Origin: a virus
Direction: 5' to 3' (one strand)
Virus record (IMG/VR): IMGVR_UViG_3300037961_001990
Coordinates: 4,101 to 45,096 of that record
DNA length: 40,996 nucleotides
Positions 31,801 through 38,712 of the stretch are shown in pieces (position 1 is the first letter of the stretch; every line of letters begins with the position of its first letter). Below the pieces are notes generated by a model. It was not told the origin of the DNA. It searched no databases and saw nothing but the letters and a program-made list of their open reading frames with translations. Made by a program: the position numbers and the translations under genes.

Positions 31801-32085
31801 TCAGCAAACAGATCAAGTGAAAAAGTACAAAGATTTTACGAAGATGTTGTTATGAATCAAATTGCAAAAGTTGCAAAAGAAACTGGTAAGGATGTTGACA
31901 CTATTGAATGGAGAGGTTGGAATACAAAAGGTATTGGTCATAATAGATACGGTGATCAACATAAAATAATAGAAACTGATCCAAATTTAAAGGGCAAGTC
32001 TGTTAAAGGATATAAATTTGGTGGACTTGTAGGTTCATTAAATGGTATCAATGTATTAGATTTAGGAGAAGTAAGAAATGGCTGA
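28813..32085 (+). CDS. very large virion-region protein of unknown function
   Basis: 1090 aa between terminase and portal. The N-terminal 150 residues are Pro/Ala/Gly-rich (SPAPEGFAQDIVLGLPQGLG). The remainder is charged helices, and the C-terminus has DVDTIEWRGWNTKGIGHNRY followed by KFGGLVGSL, the Gly-Gly motif seen in other proteins here. No protease, kinase or polymerase motif was recognised. A structural or co-injected role is inferred from size and place. It overlaps the portal start by 8 bases. Confidence 0.6.
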   Translation: MKFEDIFDLSNIVSSFAQSPEATIAGTIDEEGKASPAPEGFAQDIVLGLPQGLGKAVKQEGPKFGLGLATSIPALPSDLFDLNKLITDLAVDYAPKPISKVAEFSSPIADFFSEKAGREKFDQLLNKFGIPSDASDPSQMAGEILFPVGLLTQAGKLKNLKKLPGDEFRNDGIMAASNFLQRSRNYREGRTPNLDAAQAEILSNLQILENSLDAARQARQKKLVDASELDIELINQKKVKNVPVDQSKLDIDFLDVTDSTYPELNYGVKSIHDDPGNIYSDLVKTRPVHFNAEIVATNILKNNPNGLKGRDLIKRLKDFGGISKKELQDTGLLEFENSDDIISFNKNYEGVPGNHLVNTNTKKSIDMTRNNNKVVTSSIFKSDIDSRIVAYDDIINRSLPFAEAAKLYGVSEDQYQAIISGAATEQVEAGNGFPRIFETSQRIPGADTEEIDYGFLTINSKSGKKTSESHETRILPLDKSRLAHSRFSIRQHPRTGKKYIVPEEWQTDFFGDIIGTKKRPGSGFRIQTGNEELDAQLIKELENKRDNIETDIDFKQFLFDETKTNRQMFSPDIRKIFDEIDKSNEIIKENDLLIYSRSDGTEPDYNTRLKSKKDGLNKYVELNSKSFSKVAKIVNNRLEKPLDNESFKSALPLIFKDVRVPPEAEKFILTMREIFGYDGYDYGIGNRFLNRDMIEKSLEFFNTYSKFVGSDEINPARAGEIRSLFDNIGPLTADINFVNKMIEFSNKIQSEANLEPISNLIKPSKKLNINEQLPNIDTLSDDWMSTYYQRFEKPEDTLKYLGERVNNYEPEARFRSLNLKNQAKILQFLHENIPGLKENTDQAISNHVKNKKQEYLSQGYQDLADKYTFEKGESEIFTTFELGPTLSRQLTTFLHDRFANRYRKKSGLIAKQLTKSDFIDILNEDDIKDPLIKNLVKQTFLRDKARVRLRGAKEGPEYQPFSDSKEWVKIIMRDYLRLAADLDLDGVVVPNPGAYMSANRSSEKVQRFYEDVVMNQIAKVAKETGKDVDTIEWRGWNTKGIGHNRYGDQHKIIETDPNLKGKSVKGYKFGGLVGSLNGINVLDLGEVRNG

Positions 32086-34507
32086 AATTCCTTTAGGGCC
32101 AGGTGGTCCTGTAGAAGAGACACAAGGACTACCTGAAGAGATAGATGTAGTTGAATCACCTATTGTACCAAATGTAACAGAGCTTGAGAGTGGTGCAGCT
32201 ATTGTTGGTGAGTTACCTGAAGAACAACCAATGCCAGTAGATCAAATCCCTTTTGATGCTAATTTAGCAGAATTTATAGATGAAGGTGAATTAGGAGTTA
32301 TTTCTTCTGATTTAAAACAATCTATTCGTGATGATTTATCATCAAGAGAAGAGTGGGAGCAGATATATAAATCAGGTTTAGAATTATTAGGTATTAATTA
32401 CGAAGATAGAACAGAACCTTTTGAGGGTGCGACAGGTGTAATACATCCGTTGCTTTCTGAATCTATTACACAATTTCAAGCACAAGCATATCGTGAGTTG
32501 TTGCCTGCTGGTGGACCTGTAAGAGTGCAAATAGTTGGTCAAGAAACACCAGATGTTATCGCACAAGCTGAACGTGTTAAAGATTACATGAACTACGAAA
32601 TAGTCAATAACATGGAAGAGTTTGATCCAGAACTCGATCAAATGTTATTTTATCTTCCTATTGTTGGTTCAACATTTAAAAAAATATATTTTGATCCGTT
32701 ATTACAAAGAGCTGTTAGTAAGTTTGTCCATGCGGAAGATATAATCGTACCATATTCTGCTACAGATTTACTGACAGCTTCACGTGTAACTCATGTAGTA
32801 ACTATGAGTAAAAACGATATTCTTAAACTACAACTCACTAAATTTTACAAAGATGTTGATTTACCTACATCAGGCTCTGATGAGTCATCTTATGATGAGA
32901 TAAAAGATCAATTAGGACGTGTAGATGGTATGACACCATCTGGTTATGATGAAGATATTGTAATACATGAAATACATACAAATTTAGAAATAAAAGGTTT
33001 TGAAGATAGAGATGAAAGTGGTGAAGAGACAGGATTAAAATATCCATATATTGTTTCTATGCTCGAAAAGACAGGTGAAATACTATCTATAAGACGTAAT
33101 TACGATCAACAAGATTTACTAATGCGAAAGAAACAATTCTTTGTGCATTACAAATTTTTGCCTGGTCTTGGATTTTATGGATTTGGCTTAACACATATGA
33201 TGGGTGGTCTTGCCAAAGCATCAACAAGTTTACTTAGACAATTAATTGATGCAGGTACATTAAGTAATCTTCCTGCAGGATTTAAGGCACGAGGAGCTAG
33301 AATAAGAGATGAAGACTCACCTCTTGCCCCTGGTGAGTTTAGAGATATTGATGTTGCAGGTATGGATATACGTCAATCATTGATGGCATTGCCGTTTAAA
33401 GAGCCGTCAAACACGTTGTATTCATTGTTGGGTACTCTAGTAGACTCTGGCAGACGTTTCGCTTCTATGGCTGATATGAAGATCAGTGAGATGGGTGGAG
33501 AAACACCTGTTGGCACGACAATGGCTATCATGGAACGTGGCACGAAGGTTATGAGTGCTATTCATAAAAGATTGCATTACTCACAAAAACAAGAATTTAA
33601 ATTATTAGCAAACATATTTAGAGATAATCCTGCACCATATCCATATCAAACAGGATTACCGCCTATAATAAAGGCAGCAGACTTTGATGATCGTATTGAT
33701 GTTTTACCTGTCAGTGATCCGAACATTTTTTCTATGTCACAACGTATTGCATTAGCTCAAACACAGTTACAGTTGGCACAAAGTAATCCTGAAATACACG
33801 GTGGGCCACAAGGTTTATATCAAGCATATCGTAAAATGTACGAAGCATTAGGTGTGTCGAATGTAGATCAAGTTTTACCTAGACCGCCACAACCACAACC
33901 AGTTAATCCTGCTAGAGAAAATCAAGAAGCTATGCGTGGTCAAAGGTTACAAGCATTTCCACAACAAAACCATGAAGCTCATATTGAAGCTCATTTAGCT
34001 ATATTATCAACACCTGTTGCACAAGCAAATGCAACAATAGTTATGACATTACAAGGTCATATACAAGAACATATAGGTATGATGGCTGAAGCTATGGCAC
34101 AACAAGAAATTATGGCTAGTATACCTCCACAACAACAGATGATGATGCAACAAAATCCACAGATGATGCAAGAGATGAACGATCAAATACAAAGTCGTGC
34201 CGCTGTAATCATTGGTGAATTAACAGAAAAGTATGCACAAACATTAGAACCTGATAGTAGTACAGACCCATTAGTTGCATTAAGGCAACAAGAAATATCA
34301 CTAAAAGGTGCTGATATACAAAGAAGACAAGAAGAATTTGAACAAAAACAAGAGTTTGAAAAACAAAAAGAAAGAAATCAACGATTAGTTGACCAACAAA
34401 GGATTGACATTTCACAAGAGGCTTTAGATGATAAAACACGTATTGCAGAAGAGCGTATCCAAGCTCAAAGAGATATTGCTAATGCTAACAACAATAGGAG
34501 AAACTAA
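32078..34507 (+). CDS. portal protein
   Basis: 809 aa. The region FEGATGVIHPLLSESITQFQ and, later, YLPIVGSTFKKIYFDP is typical of large podovirus-type portal proteins. GFYGFGLTHMMGGLAKASTS matches the central part with conserved Gly. The C-terminal 200 residues are Gln/Met-rich with a coiled-coil end (KQEFEKQKERNQRLVDQQR), consistent with the long portal barrel. It forms the dodecameric DNA entry pore. Placement after the terminase and before scaffold and head genes supports this. Confidence 0.85.
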   Translation: MAEIPLGPGGPVEETQGLPEEIDVVESPIVPNVTELESGAAIVGELPEEQPMPVDQIPFDANLAEFIDEGELGVISSDLKQSIRDDLSSREEWEQIYKSGLELLGINYEDRTEPFEGATGVIHPLLSESITQFQAQAYRELLPAGGPVRVQIVGQETPDVIAQAERVKDYMNYEIVNNMEEFDPELDQMLFYLPIVGSTFKKIYFDPLLQRAVSKFVHAEDIIVPYSATDLLTASRVTHVVTMSKNDILKLQLTKFYKDVDLPTSGSDESSYDEIKDQLGRVDGMTPSGYDEDIVIHEIHTNLEIKGFEDRDESGEETGLKYPYIVSMLEKTGEILSIRRNYDQQDLLMRKKQFFVHYKFLPGLGFYGFGLTHMMGGLAKASTSLLRQLIDAGTLSNLPAGFKARGARIRDEDSPLAPGEFRDIDVAGMDIRQSLMALPFKEPSNTLYSLLGTLVDSGRRFASMADMKISEMGGETPVGTTMAIMERGTKVMSAIHKRLHYSQKQEFKLLANIFRDNPAPYPYQTGLPPIIKAADFDDRIDVLPVSDPNIFSMSQRIALAQTQLQLAQSNPEIHGGPQGLYQAYRKMYEALGVSNVDQVLPRPPQPQPVNPARENQEAMRGQRLQAFPQQNHEAHIEAHLAILSTPVAQANATIVMTLQGHIQEHIGMMAEAMAQQEIMASIPPQQQMMMQQNPQMMQEMNDQIQSRAAVIIGELTEKYAQTLEPDSSTDPLVALRQQEISLKGADIQRRQEEFEQKQEFEKQKERNQRLVDQQRIDISQEALDDKTRIAEERIQAQRDIANANNNRRN

Positions 34508-34508
34508 A

Positions 34509-34748
34509 TTGGTAAGTTCTATTAGAGAAAAAATATATCAAGTAGAGAAAGAAAAAAAGGTTGAGAGAAGAAAGGCTAAAGAGAAAGCTAATAATCCTGA
34601 ACCAGTATTTAAAGAAGTAAAAGAACCAAAGGTTGAAAAAGTAGTTGACAGTGGTGAGGTAAAAGCTACACCTAAAGCTGTTTCAAAGAAAAAAGGTAGA
34701 CCAAAAAAAGGAGAGTCAAATGGGAAAAAAACTAAAGCCAGTTCCTGA
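34509..34748 (+). CDS. small basic protein with AT-hook-like motif, TTG start
   Basis: 79 aa from TTG 34509, which has AGGAG 8 bases upstream; the in-frame ATG 34428 lies inside the portal gene. It is Lys/Glu-rich helix, then Lys/Pro-rich, with KKKGRPKKG near the C-terminus, a GRPKK core like an AT-hook. Probably DNA-binding. It overlaps the next gene by 29 bases. Confidence 0.6.
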   Translation: MVSSIREKIYQVEKEKKVERRKAKEKANNPEPVFKEVKEPKVEKVVDSGEVKATPKAVSKKKGRPKKGESNGKKTKASS

Positions 34749-35091
34749 AGGCAATAAAGGTTTAAAAAAACTACCAACTGAAGTTCGTAACAAGATGGGC
34801 TTCATGAGAAGAGGTGGTAAAGTTACAAGTTCAAAAAATGAATCTGGCAACAACATTTCTAATGCAGATCGAAAAAAAGTAAAACGACTTTTTATTCAAG
34901 AATCTGGTAAAAGTATATCTGATGCAGATCGTGAAAAAATAAATCAAATGATGGGTAAAGAGTCTGGAAGAGGTATTTCTGATGCAGACAGAAATAAAAT
35001 TGCAAAAATGTTAGGTATGAAAAAGGGTGGTCTTGTAAAGGGTGGAACATCTGCACAAATGACAGGCAAGAGGTATAAAGGTACTTTCTAA
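34720..35091 (+). CDS. protein with three exact 20-residue repeats
   Basis: 123 aa after GGAGAG. Residues 41-60, 61-80 and 81-100 are tandem 20-residue repeats with the pattern ESGxxISDADRxKIxxMxxx. The Gly-Gly motif occurs before (RRGGKVT) and after (KKGGLVKGG) them. Very basic. The exact periodicity suggests duplication in a helical repeat; no family assigned. Confidence 0.65.
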   Translation: MGKKLKPVPEGNKGLKKLPTEVRNKMGFMRRGGKVTSSKNESGNNISNADRKKVKRLFIQESGKSISDADREKINQMMGKESGRGISDADRNKIAKMLGMKKGGLVKGGTSAQMTGKRYKGTF

Positions 35092-35315
35092 TGCCAAAGC
35101 GTAGAAAAGGATTTTTAACTCATGATGAAGCATTAAAGTTTTTAGCTGGTATGACACCAGCACAAAGAGCTGCTTATCAAAGAGGTGTTGAAAATGCTAG
35201 GCTAAATAAAAAAAGAAAAGTAAAATATGATATTGACCCATTTACAGGACAAATGGGTTTTAGATTTAACAAGGGGGGAATAGTTAGTAGAGTAAAACAA
35301 ACAAAGTATTTATAA
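35091..35315 (+). CDS. small basic protein
   Basis: 74 aa, MPKRRKGFLTHDEALKFLAG, then TPAQRAAYQRGVENARLNKK, ending NKGGIVSRVKQTKYL with the Gly-Gly motif. TAATG overlap with the previous gene; next ATG follows the stop directly. A DNA-binding or head-associated role is inferred from charge and place. Confidence 0.6.
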   Translation: MPKRRKGFLTHDEALKFLAGMTPAQRAAYQRGVENARLNKKRKVKYDIDPFTGQMGFRFNKGGIVSRVKQTKYL

Positions 35316-35804
35316 ATGATTGACCCATTAACCTTAACCACAGCCGTCAGTGCAGCAAGTGCGGCATATGGACAAGTCAAACGATTAGTTCAAGCAGGAA
35401 GAGAATTTGAAGAGATTTCTGAAAGTCTTGGAAAATGGATGGGTGCTGTATCAGACATTGATAACATCAACAAAAACTCTAATAATCCCTCAACATTCGA
35501 TAAATTATTTAACGGCTCTATAGAAGAAGTTGCTCTTAAAAGTTATTCAGCAAAATTACAAATACAAAAACAAAGAGAAGAACTTAAAAACTGGATCATA
35601 GGTCATTATGGCATGGCAGGATGGGAGAACTTACTGAAAGAAGAAGGTCGTATACGTCGTCAACGACAAGAAGCTGTATACGCTATTGAAGAACAAAAAA
35701 GAAAAATGAGAGATTACACCATCATTGGTATCGCTTTGTTTGTAGGTTGTGCTTGTATTTTTTGGGGTATTTGGTTTGTGTCTGTAGCAGTTACGTCAAG
35801 ATAA
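35316..35804 (+). CDS. membrane-anchored helical protein
   Basis: 162 aa. Residues 1-130 are helical, with coiled-coil KEEGRIRRQRQEAVYAIEEQ near 108-127; a single transmembrane segment follows at about 136-158 (IIGIALFVGCACIFWGIWFV), leaving only four residues outside. A tail-anchored protein in the lysis-type cluster; could be a spanin-like or holin accessory factor. Next gene begins in its stop (TAATG). Confidence 0.6.
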   Translation: MIDPLTLTTAVSAASAAYGQVKRLVQAGREFEEISESLGKWMGAVSDIDNINKNSNNPSTFDKLFNGSIEEVALKSYSAKLQIQKQREELKNWIIGHYGMAGWENLLKEEGRIRRQRQEAVYAIEEQKRKMRDYTIIGIALFVGCACIFWGIWFVSVAVTSR

Positions 35805-36097
35805 TGTTATATAGTTTAATATATTATTTACTTTTATTTGTATGTGTTTTTTCTATTTTAGCAATTGTAGTATTTGCTAGAGATAAAGAGCATACGACTT
35901 GCAGATTAGCAAAACAACTGTTAGAAGATAAAACAAGAGTTTGTGTTTATGTAGGTGCGAACTATACACAGTGGAATGAATTTGTACCAATTGGTGCAGG
36001 TGAATGTCCACGAGAGATACAGTGTAAATATAGACCTAATGAAAAACCATTTACTCTTAAAAACGTGATAAGAAGTATAAAGGACAGTTTTAAATGA
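35804..36097 (+). CDS. small protein with N-terminal membrane anchor
   Basis: 97 aa from ATG 35804. Residues 1-24 (LIYYLLLFVCVFSILAIVVF) form a transmembrane helix or uncleaved signal; the rest contains four cysteines (C32, C46 and two in ECPREIQC) that suit disulphides in the periplasm. Possibly part of the lysis or envelope cluster. Ends with ATGA overlap. Confidence 0.6.
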   Translation: MLYSLIYYLLLFVCVFSILAIVVFARDKEHTTCRLAKQLLEDKTRVCVYVGANYTQWNEFVPIGAGECPREIQCKYRPNEKPFTLKNVIRSIKDSFK

Positions 36098-36423
36098 GCA
36101 AAAAATTACAAAAAGGCAGTCAATACGAACAATTTGATTTAGATGGTGACGGCATTGTAAGTGATGAGGAGCTGTCACGATCTGAACATATGATACGACT
36201 TGAGAACTCTGATAAGATGCAAGACCAACAACGTATGCTTTGTTGGGTATCATCTGTATCATCTATTATTTTAATAGTATTAGTTATGTCACCAGTGATA
36301 CCAGATGCACGAGTTGAGATGGTCACAGCTTTACTTTCAACTTATGTTGTGGCAAATTTAGGTATCGTTGCTACATTTATGGGTACAACAGCTTTTACAA
36401 GGTCGAAAGAAAATGGTAAATGA
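36094..36423 (+). CDS. EF-hand membrane protein
   Basis: 109 aa. A complete EF-hand loop DLDGDGIVSDEE at residues 15-26 has Asp at positions 1, 3, 5 and Glu at 12, as required for calcium binding. Two hydrophobic helices follow at about 49-70 and 75-99. Such a cytoplasmic calcium loop joined to two membrane helices would suit a holin-like or envelope-signalling protein. The membrane topology is inferred. It overlaps both neighbours by four bases. Confidence 0.7.
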   Translation: MSKKLQKGSQYEQFDLDGDGIVSDEELSRSEHMIRLENSDKMQDQQRMLCWVSSVSSIILIVLVMSPVIPDARVEMVTALLSTYVVANLGIVATFMGTTAFTRSKENGK

Positions 36424-36608
36424 CATGGCTTTTAGTCGTATTTTTATCAGGAACGGTTCAAGAAAGTGTCTACTTCAGTGATTTGGATGCGTGTCTTAGA
36501 ATTGCACAGAAAATTAGGTCGCAAAACTATGACCCTTCCCTCGCAGGGGATAGCAAAATTTGGGTTAAGGCTTATTGCGTTCCTAAATCAGTTCCGAAAA
36601 AAGAGTAA
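36420..36608 (+). CDS. small exported-looking protein
   Basis: 62 aa, MTWLLVVFLSGTVQESVYFS: a short hydrophobic N-terminus that could be a signal peptide, followed by two cysteines in the C-terminal part (ACLRIAQK, AYCVPK). Possibly periplasmic. ATGA overlap with the EF-hand protein gene. No family assigned. Confidence 0.5.
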   Translation: MTWLLVVFLSGTVQESVYFSDLDACLRIAQKIRSQNYDPSLAGDSKIWVKAYCVPKSVPKKE

Positions 36609-36614
36609 GAAAAA

Positions 36615-36815
36615 ATGATGGAACAAACAATAAGTGATGTAGAAAATTTAACTAAAACAGTTAATTTTAACGAAGGTGGTGGCAGTGATGTTGAAGCTGG
36701 TATTCAATTCATCTATCATATGCGTGAACATTTAGTTGATATTGGAATTGCAACAGTATATGGTTTAGTTGTATATGCAATATTTTTATGGATTACTAAA
36801 ACAATAAAGGGGTAG
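36615..36815 (+). CDS. small single-pass membrane protein
   Basis: 66 aa with GTAAGAAAAA ahead, so weak ribosome-binding signal. The N-terminal half is acidic (NEGGGSDVEAG), the C-terminal half holds one transmembrane segment (IATVYGLVVYAIFLWI). Ends TKTIKG. Part of the run of small membrane proteins in 35.3-36.8 kb. Confidence 0.5.
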   Translation: MMEQTISDVENLTKTVNFNEGGGSDVEAGIQFIYHMREHLVDIGIATVYGLVVYAIFLWITKTIKG

Positions 36816-36817
36816 TT

Positions 36818-37057
36818 ATGCCAAAAGACGCTTGTTATCATAAAGTAAAAGCTAGATATAGGGTTTTTCCATCAGCATATGCTTCAGGAGCTATTGCTAA
36901 ATGTAGAAAAGTTGGTGCGGCTAATTACGGTAAATCTTCTAAAAAAGCAAAAAAGAAAGCTATTGGTGGCGTTGTTAAGATGGCTAAAGGTGGATTTATT
37001 GCTAGAGGTTGTGGTCAAGTTCAAAATGCAAGGCGAAAACGTACTAGGACTTTTTGA
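36818..37057 (+). CDS. small basic Cys-containing protein, virus-wide small family
   Basis: 79 aa. DACYHKVKARYRVFPSAYAS followed by AIAKCRKVGAANYG is a pattern I recall from many marine phages and some large eukaryotic viruses, function unknown. The tail carries two Gly-Gly motifs (AIGGVV, AKGGFI) and is highly basic. First of three adjacent small basic proteins, candidates for DNA condensation in the head. Confidence 0.7.
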   Translation: MPKDACYHKVKARYRVFPSAYASGAIAKCRKVGAANYGKSSKKAKKKAIGGVVKMAKGGFIARGCGQVQNARRKRTRTF

Positions 37058-37350
37058 TGGCTGTACGCAAAACAAAAGCTGGTTTAGCGTTAAAGAGATG
37101 GTTTAAGGAGGATTGGAAAGATGTCCGCACGGGGAAGGCTTGTGGGAGACGCAAAGGTGAGAAACGGGGTACTCCATATTGTCGCCCCTCAAAGAGGATA
37201 TCTGCTAAAACCCCAAAAACTGCGGGAGAGATGTCTAGCTCTGAAAAAGCGAAAAGAATTGCTCAAAAGAAAAGATTAGGTCAACCAGCAGGTAAACCAA
37301 GAAGAGTAGAAGCGGCTAGGAGAAAAAAAAGTGGCACGAAAAAGAGATAA
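37057..37350 (+). CDS. small basic protein, DUF5872-like
   Basis: 97 aa from ATG 37057. ALKRWFKEDWKDVRTGKACG followed by YCRPSKRISAKTPKTAGEMS matches from memory the DUF5872 type of small viral proteins with CRPSKR and TPKTxGE signatures. Very basic. It overlaps the next gene by 20 bases. The family number is from recall and needs a profile search. Confidence 0.7.
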   Translation: MAVRKTKAGLALKRWFKEDWKDVRTGKACGRRKGEKRGTPYCRPSKRISAKTPKTAGEMSSSEKAKRIAQKKRLGQPAGKPRRVEAARRKKSGTKKR

Positions 37351-37615
37351 ACAACCACCAAAAACCAAAAAATATTTTCGTTCTACTAAATCTGGTGCTG
37401 GCATGACGAAAGCGGGAGTTGCTAGGTATAGAAGAGATAATCCTGGCAGTAAGTTAAAAACTGCCGTAACAGGAAAAGTAAAACCAGGTAGTAAAGCCGC
37501 CAAAAGACGTAAATCATTTTGTGCAAGAAGTGCAGGACAGATGAAGAAGTTTCCGAAAGCTGCTGCAAATCCAAATAGTCGTTTACGACAAGCAAGAAGA
37601 AGATGGAAATGTTAA
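37331..37615 (+). CDS. small basic protein, GTG start
   Basis: 94 aa from GTG 37331 with GCTAGGAG upstream. MTKAGVARYRRDNPGSKLKT and KAAKRRKSFCARSAGQMKKF are a strongly conserved-looking pair of motifs that I recall from the same group of small viral proteins, often next to the previous one. Very basic; single CARS motif. Head or DNA-binding role inferred. Confidence 0.7.
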   Translation: MARKRDKQPPKTKKYFRSTKSGAGMTKAGVARYRRDNPGSKLKTAVTGKVKPGSKAAKRRKSFCARSAGQMKKFPKAAANPNSRLRQARRRWKC

Positions 37616-37739
37616 TTTTATGGGGGGTGTCTGTTTCTTTTAACTTTAACTAAAGAAAGGCTCCTTTAATTATTGTTAAACAAAATGTGATAAAATTTTT
37701 TTTTGCAGATAAATCCCCCCACCAAAATAGGAGAATAAA
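37616..37739. promoter_or_regulatory. intergenic leader with long-range G6/C6 pairing
   Basis: 124 bases without a gene. GGGGGG (37622-37627) with TCTG (37630-37633) could pair with CAGA (37706-37709) and CCCCCC (37715-37720), closing a loop of about 70 bases just before the AGGAG site of the next gene. A weak promoter (TTTAAT at 37665, TGATAA at 37688) is possible inside. It could control expression of the following holin-like gene. Confidence 0.35.
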
Positions 37740-38141
37740 ATGTTAGGAAGCATAATAGGACCTATAAGTAGCCTTGCTGGAACATGGTTACAAGGTCGAG
37801 TAGATAAAGCGAAAGCAGAAACAGAAGTAAAAGTAGCTAAAGCCAGAGCGGAAGCTAAGGTCTATGAGACAGAAGCTACATCTAGTTTTCTTAATGAGCA
37901 AGCTCTGACAAATCAGATGGGTGAAAGTTGGAAAGATGAAGCGTGGTCACTTTGGTTTATAGCCGTCCTAACAGCGTGTTTCCTGCCTTGGACTCAAGAA
38001 TATGTTAAAGAAGGTTTTATATTTTTAGATCAACACACACCTGATTGGTTTCATCATATGCTTTACATTGTAATAGGAAGCTCATTTGGGTATCGGTTTG
38101 GTAAACAAGGTTTGCAATTATTTAGCAAGAAAGGTAAATAA
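37740..38141 (+). CDS. putative holin-like membrane protein
   Basis: 133 aa, AGGAG 7 bases upstream. Residues 15-60 form an Ala/Lys/Glu-rich amphipathic helix (DKAKAETEVKVAKARAEAKV). Two hydrophobic helices follow, about 69-90 (WSLWFIAVLTACFLPW) and 105-120 (HMLYIVIGSSFGYRF), with a basic C-terminus. The size and two-segment layout suit a holin, which the lysozyme at 7035 would need. I recall such proteins in marine phages annotated as holin, but the evidence is indirect. Confidence 0.55.
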   Translation: MLGSIIGPISSLAGTWLQGRVDKAKAETEVKVAKARAEAKVYETEATSSFLNEQALTNQMGESWKDEAWSLWFIAVLTACFLPWTQEYVKEGFIFLDQHTPDWFHHMLYIVIGSSFGYRFGKQGLQLFSKKGK

Positions 38142-38275
38142 TGGTTCTTAGAAAAATAAAAAAAGTAATTAAAGGTTTAAGCAAAGCATCTAAAACACAC
38201 GCTGCACAAGCAAAAACATTAAAAAGTATTATTAACAATGGCAAAAAGAAAAGACCCAAAAGTAGGAACAGGTAA
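38141..38275 (+). CDS. very small basic protein
   Basis: 44 aa beginning MVLRKIKKVIKGLSKASKTH and ending KKRPKSRNR, directly overlapping the previous stop (TAATG). Lys-rich amphipathic helix with AAQAKTLKSI. It overlaps the next gene by 38 bases. Similar short peptides occur in marine phages as I recall; function unknown. Confidence 0.5.
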   Translation: MVLRKIKKVIKGLSKASKTHAAQAKTLKSIINNGKKKRPKSRNR

Positions 38276-38537
38276 AAAACCTAAAGGAAGTGGCAGACGT
38301 TTATACACGGATGAAAATCCTAAAGACACTGTTAGCATCAAATTTGCAACTCCATCTGACGCAAGAGCAACAGTTGCAAAGGTTAAAAAAATCAATAAAC
38401 CGTATGCAAGAAAAATTCAAATCCTCACCGTTGGAGAACAAAGAGCAAAAGTTATGGGTAAATCCCAAGTTGCAGGCATCTTCAAAAGAGGAAAAGAAGC
38501 TATAAGGAAAAAAAGTGGACGGAATAAAATTAGCTGA
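38238..38537 (+). CDS. small basic protein of unknown function
   Basis: 99 aa: disordered basic N-terminus (KVGTGKKPKGSGRRLYTDEN), then an alpha-beta core TVSIKFATPSDARATVAKVK and a basic tail. The GKKPKGSGRRLYTDENPKD region looks conserved as in other phage and algal-virus proteins I recall. Overlaps its neighbours, same operon. Nucleic-acid binding is possible. Confidence 0.6.
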   Translation: MAKRKDPKVGTGKKPKGSGRRLYTDENPKDTVSIKFATPSDARATVAKVKKINKPYARKIQILTVGEQRAKVMGKSQVAGIFKRGKEAIRKKSGRNKIS

Positions 38538-38712
38538 ACATTTGTTAAAGAACATAAGAGAACGTAAACAAGATTTTATGATTACGCTCTCTAATGGTAC
38601 GGTAGAATCCATAGAGGACTATCGGTTCATTGTAGGTCAAATACGTGGCATGACCTACGCTGAGGAAGAAATTAAAGCCACGATGAAAGGAATAGAGCTA
38701 GAAGATGGCTAA
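38515..38712 (+). CDS. small helical protein, GTG start
   Basis: 65 aa from GTG 38515, with AAGGAA upstream. LAEHLLKNIRERKQDFMITL then SIEDYRFIVGQIRGMTYAEE. It is all-helical apart from a short hairpin. The ordered sequence and tight overlap with both neighbours (23 and 8 bases) support it as a gene. Position before GroES and scaffold suggests a head-assembly helper. Confidence 0.6.
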   Translation: MDGIKLAEHLLKNIRERKQDFMITLSNGTVESIEDYRFIVGQIRGMTYAEEEIKATMKGIELEDG

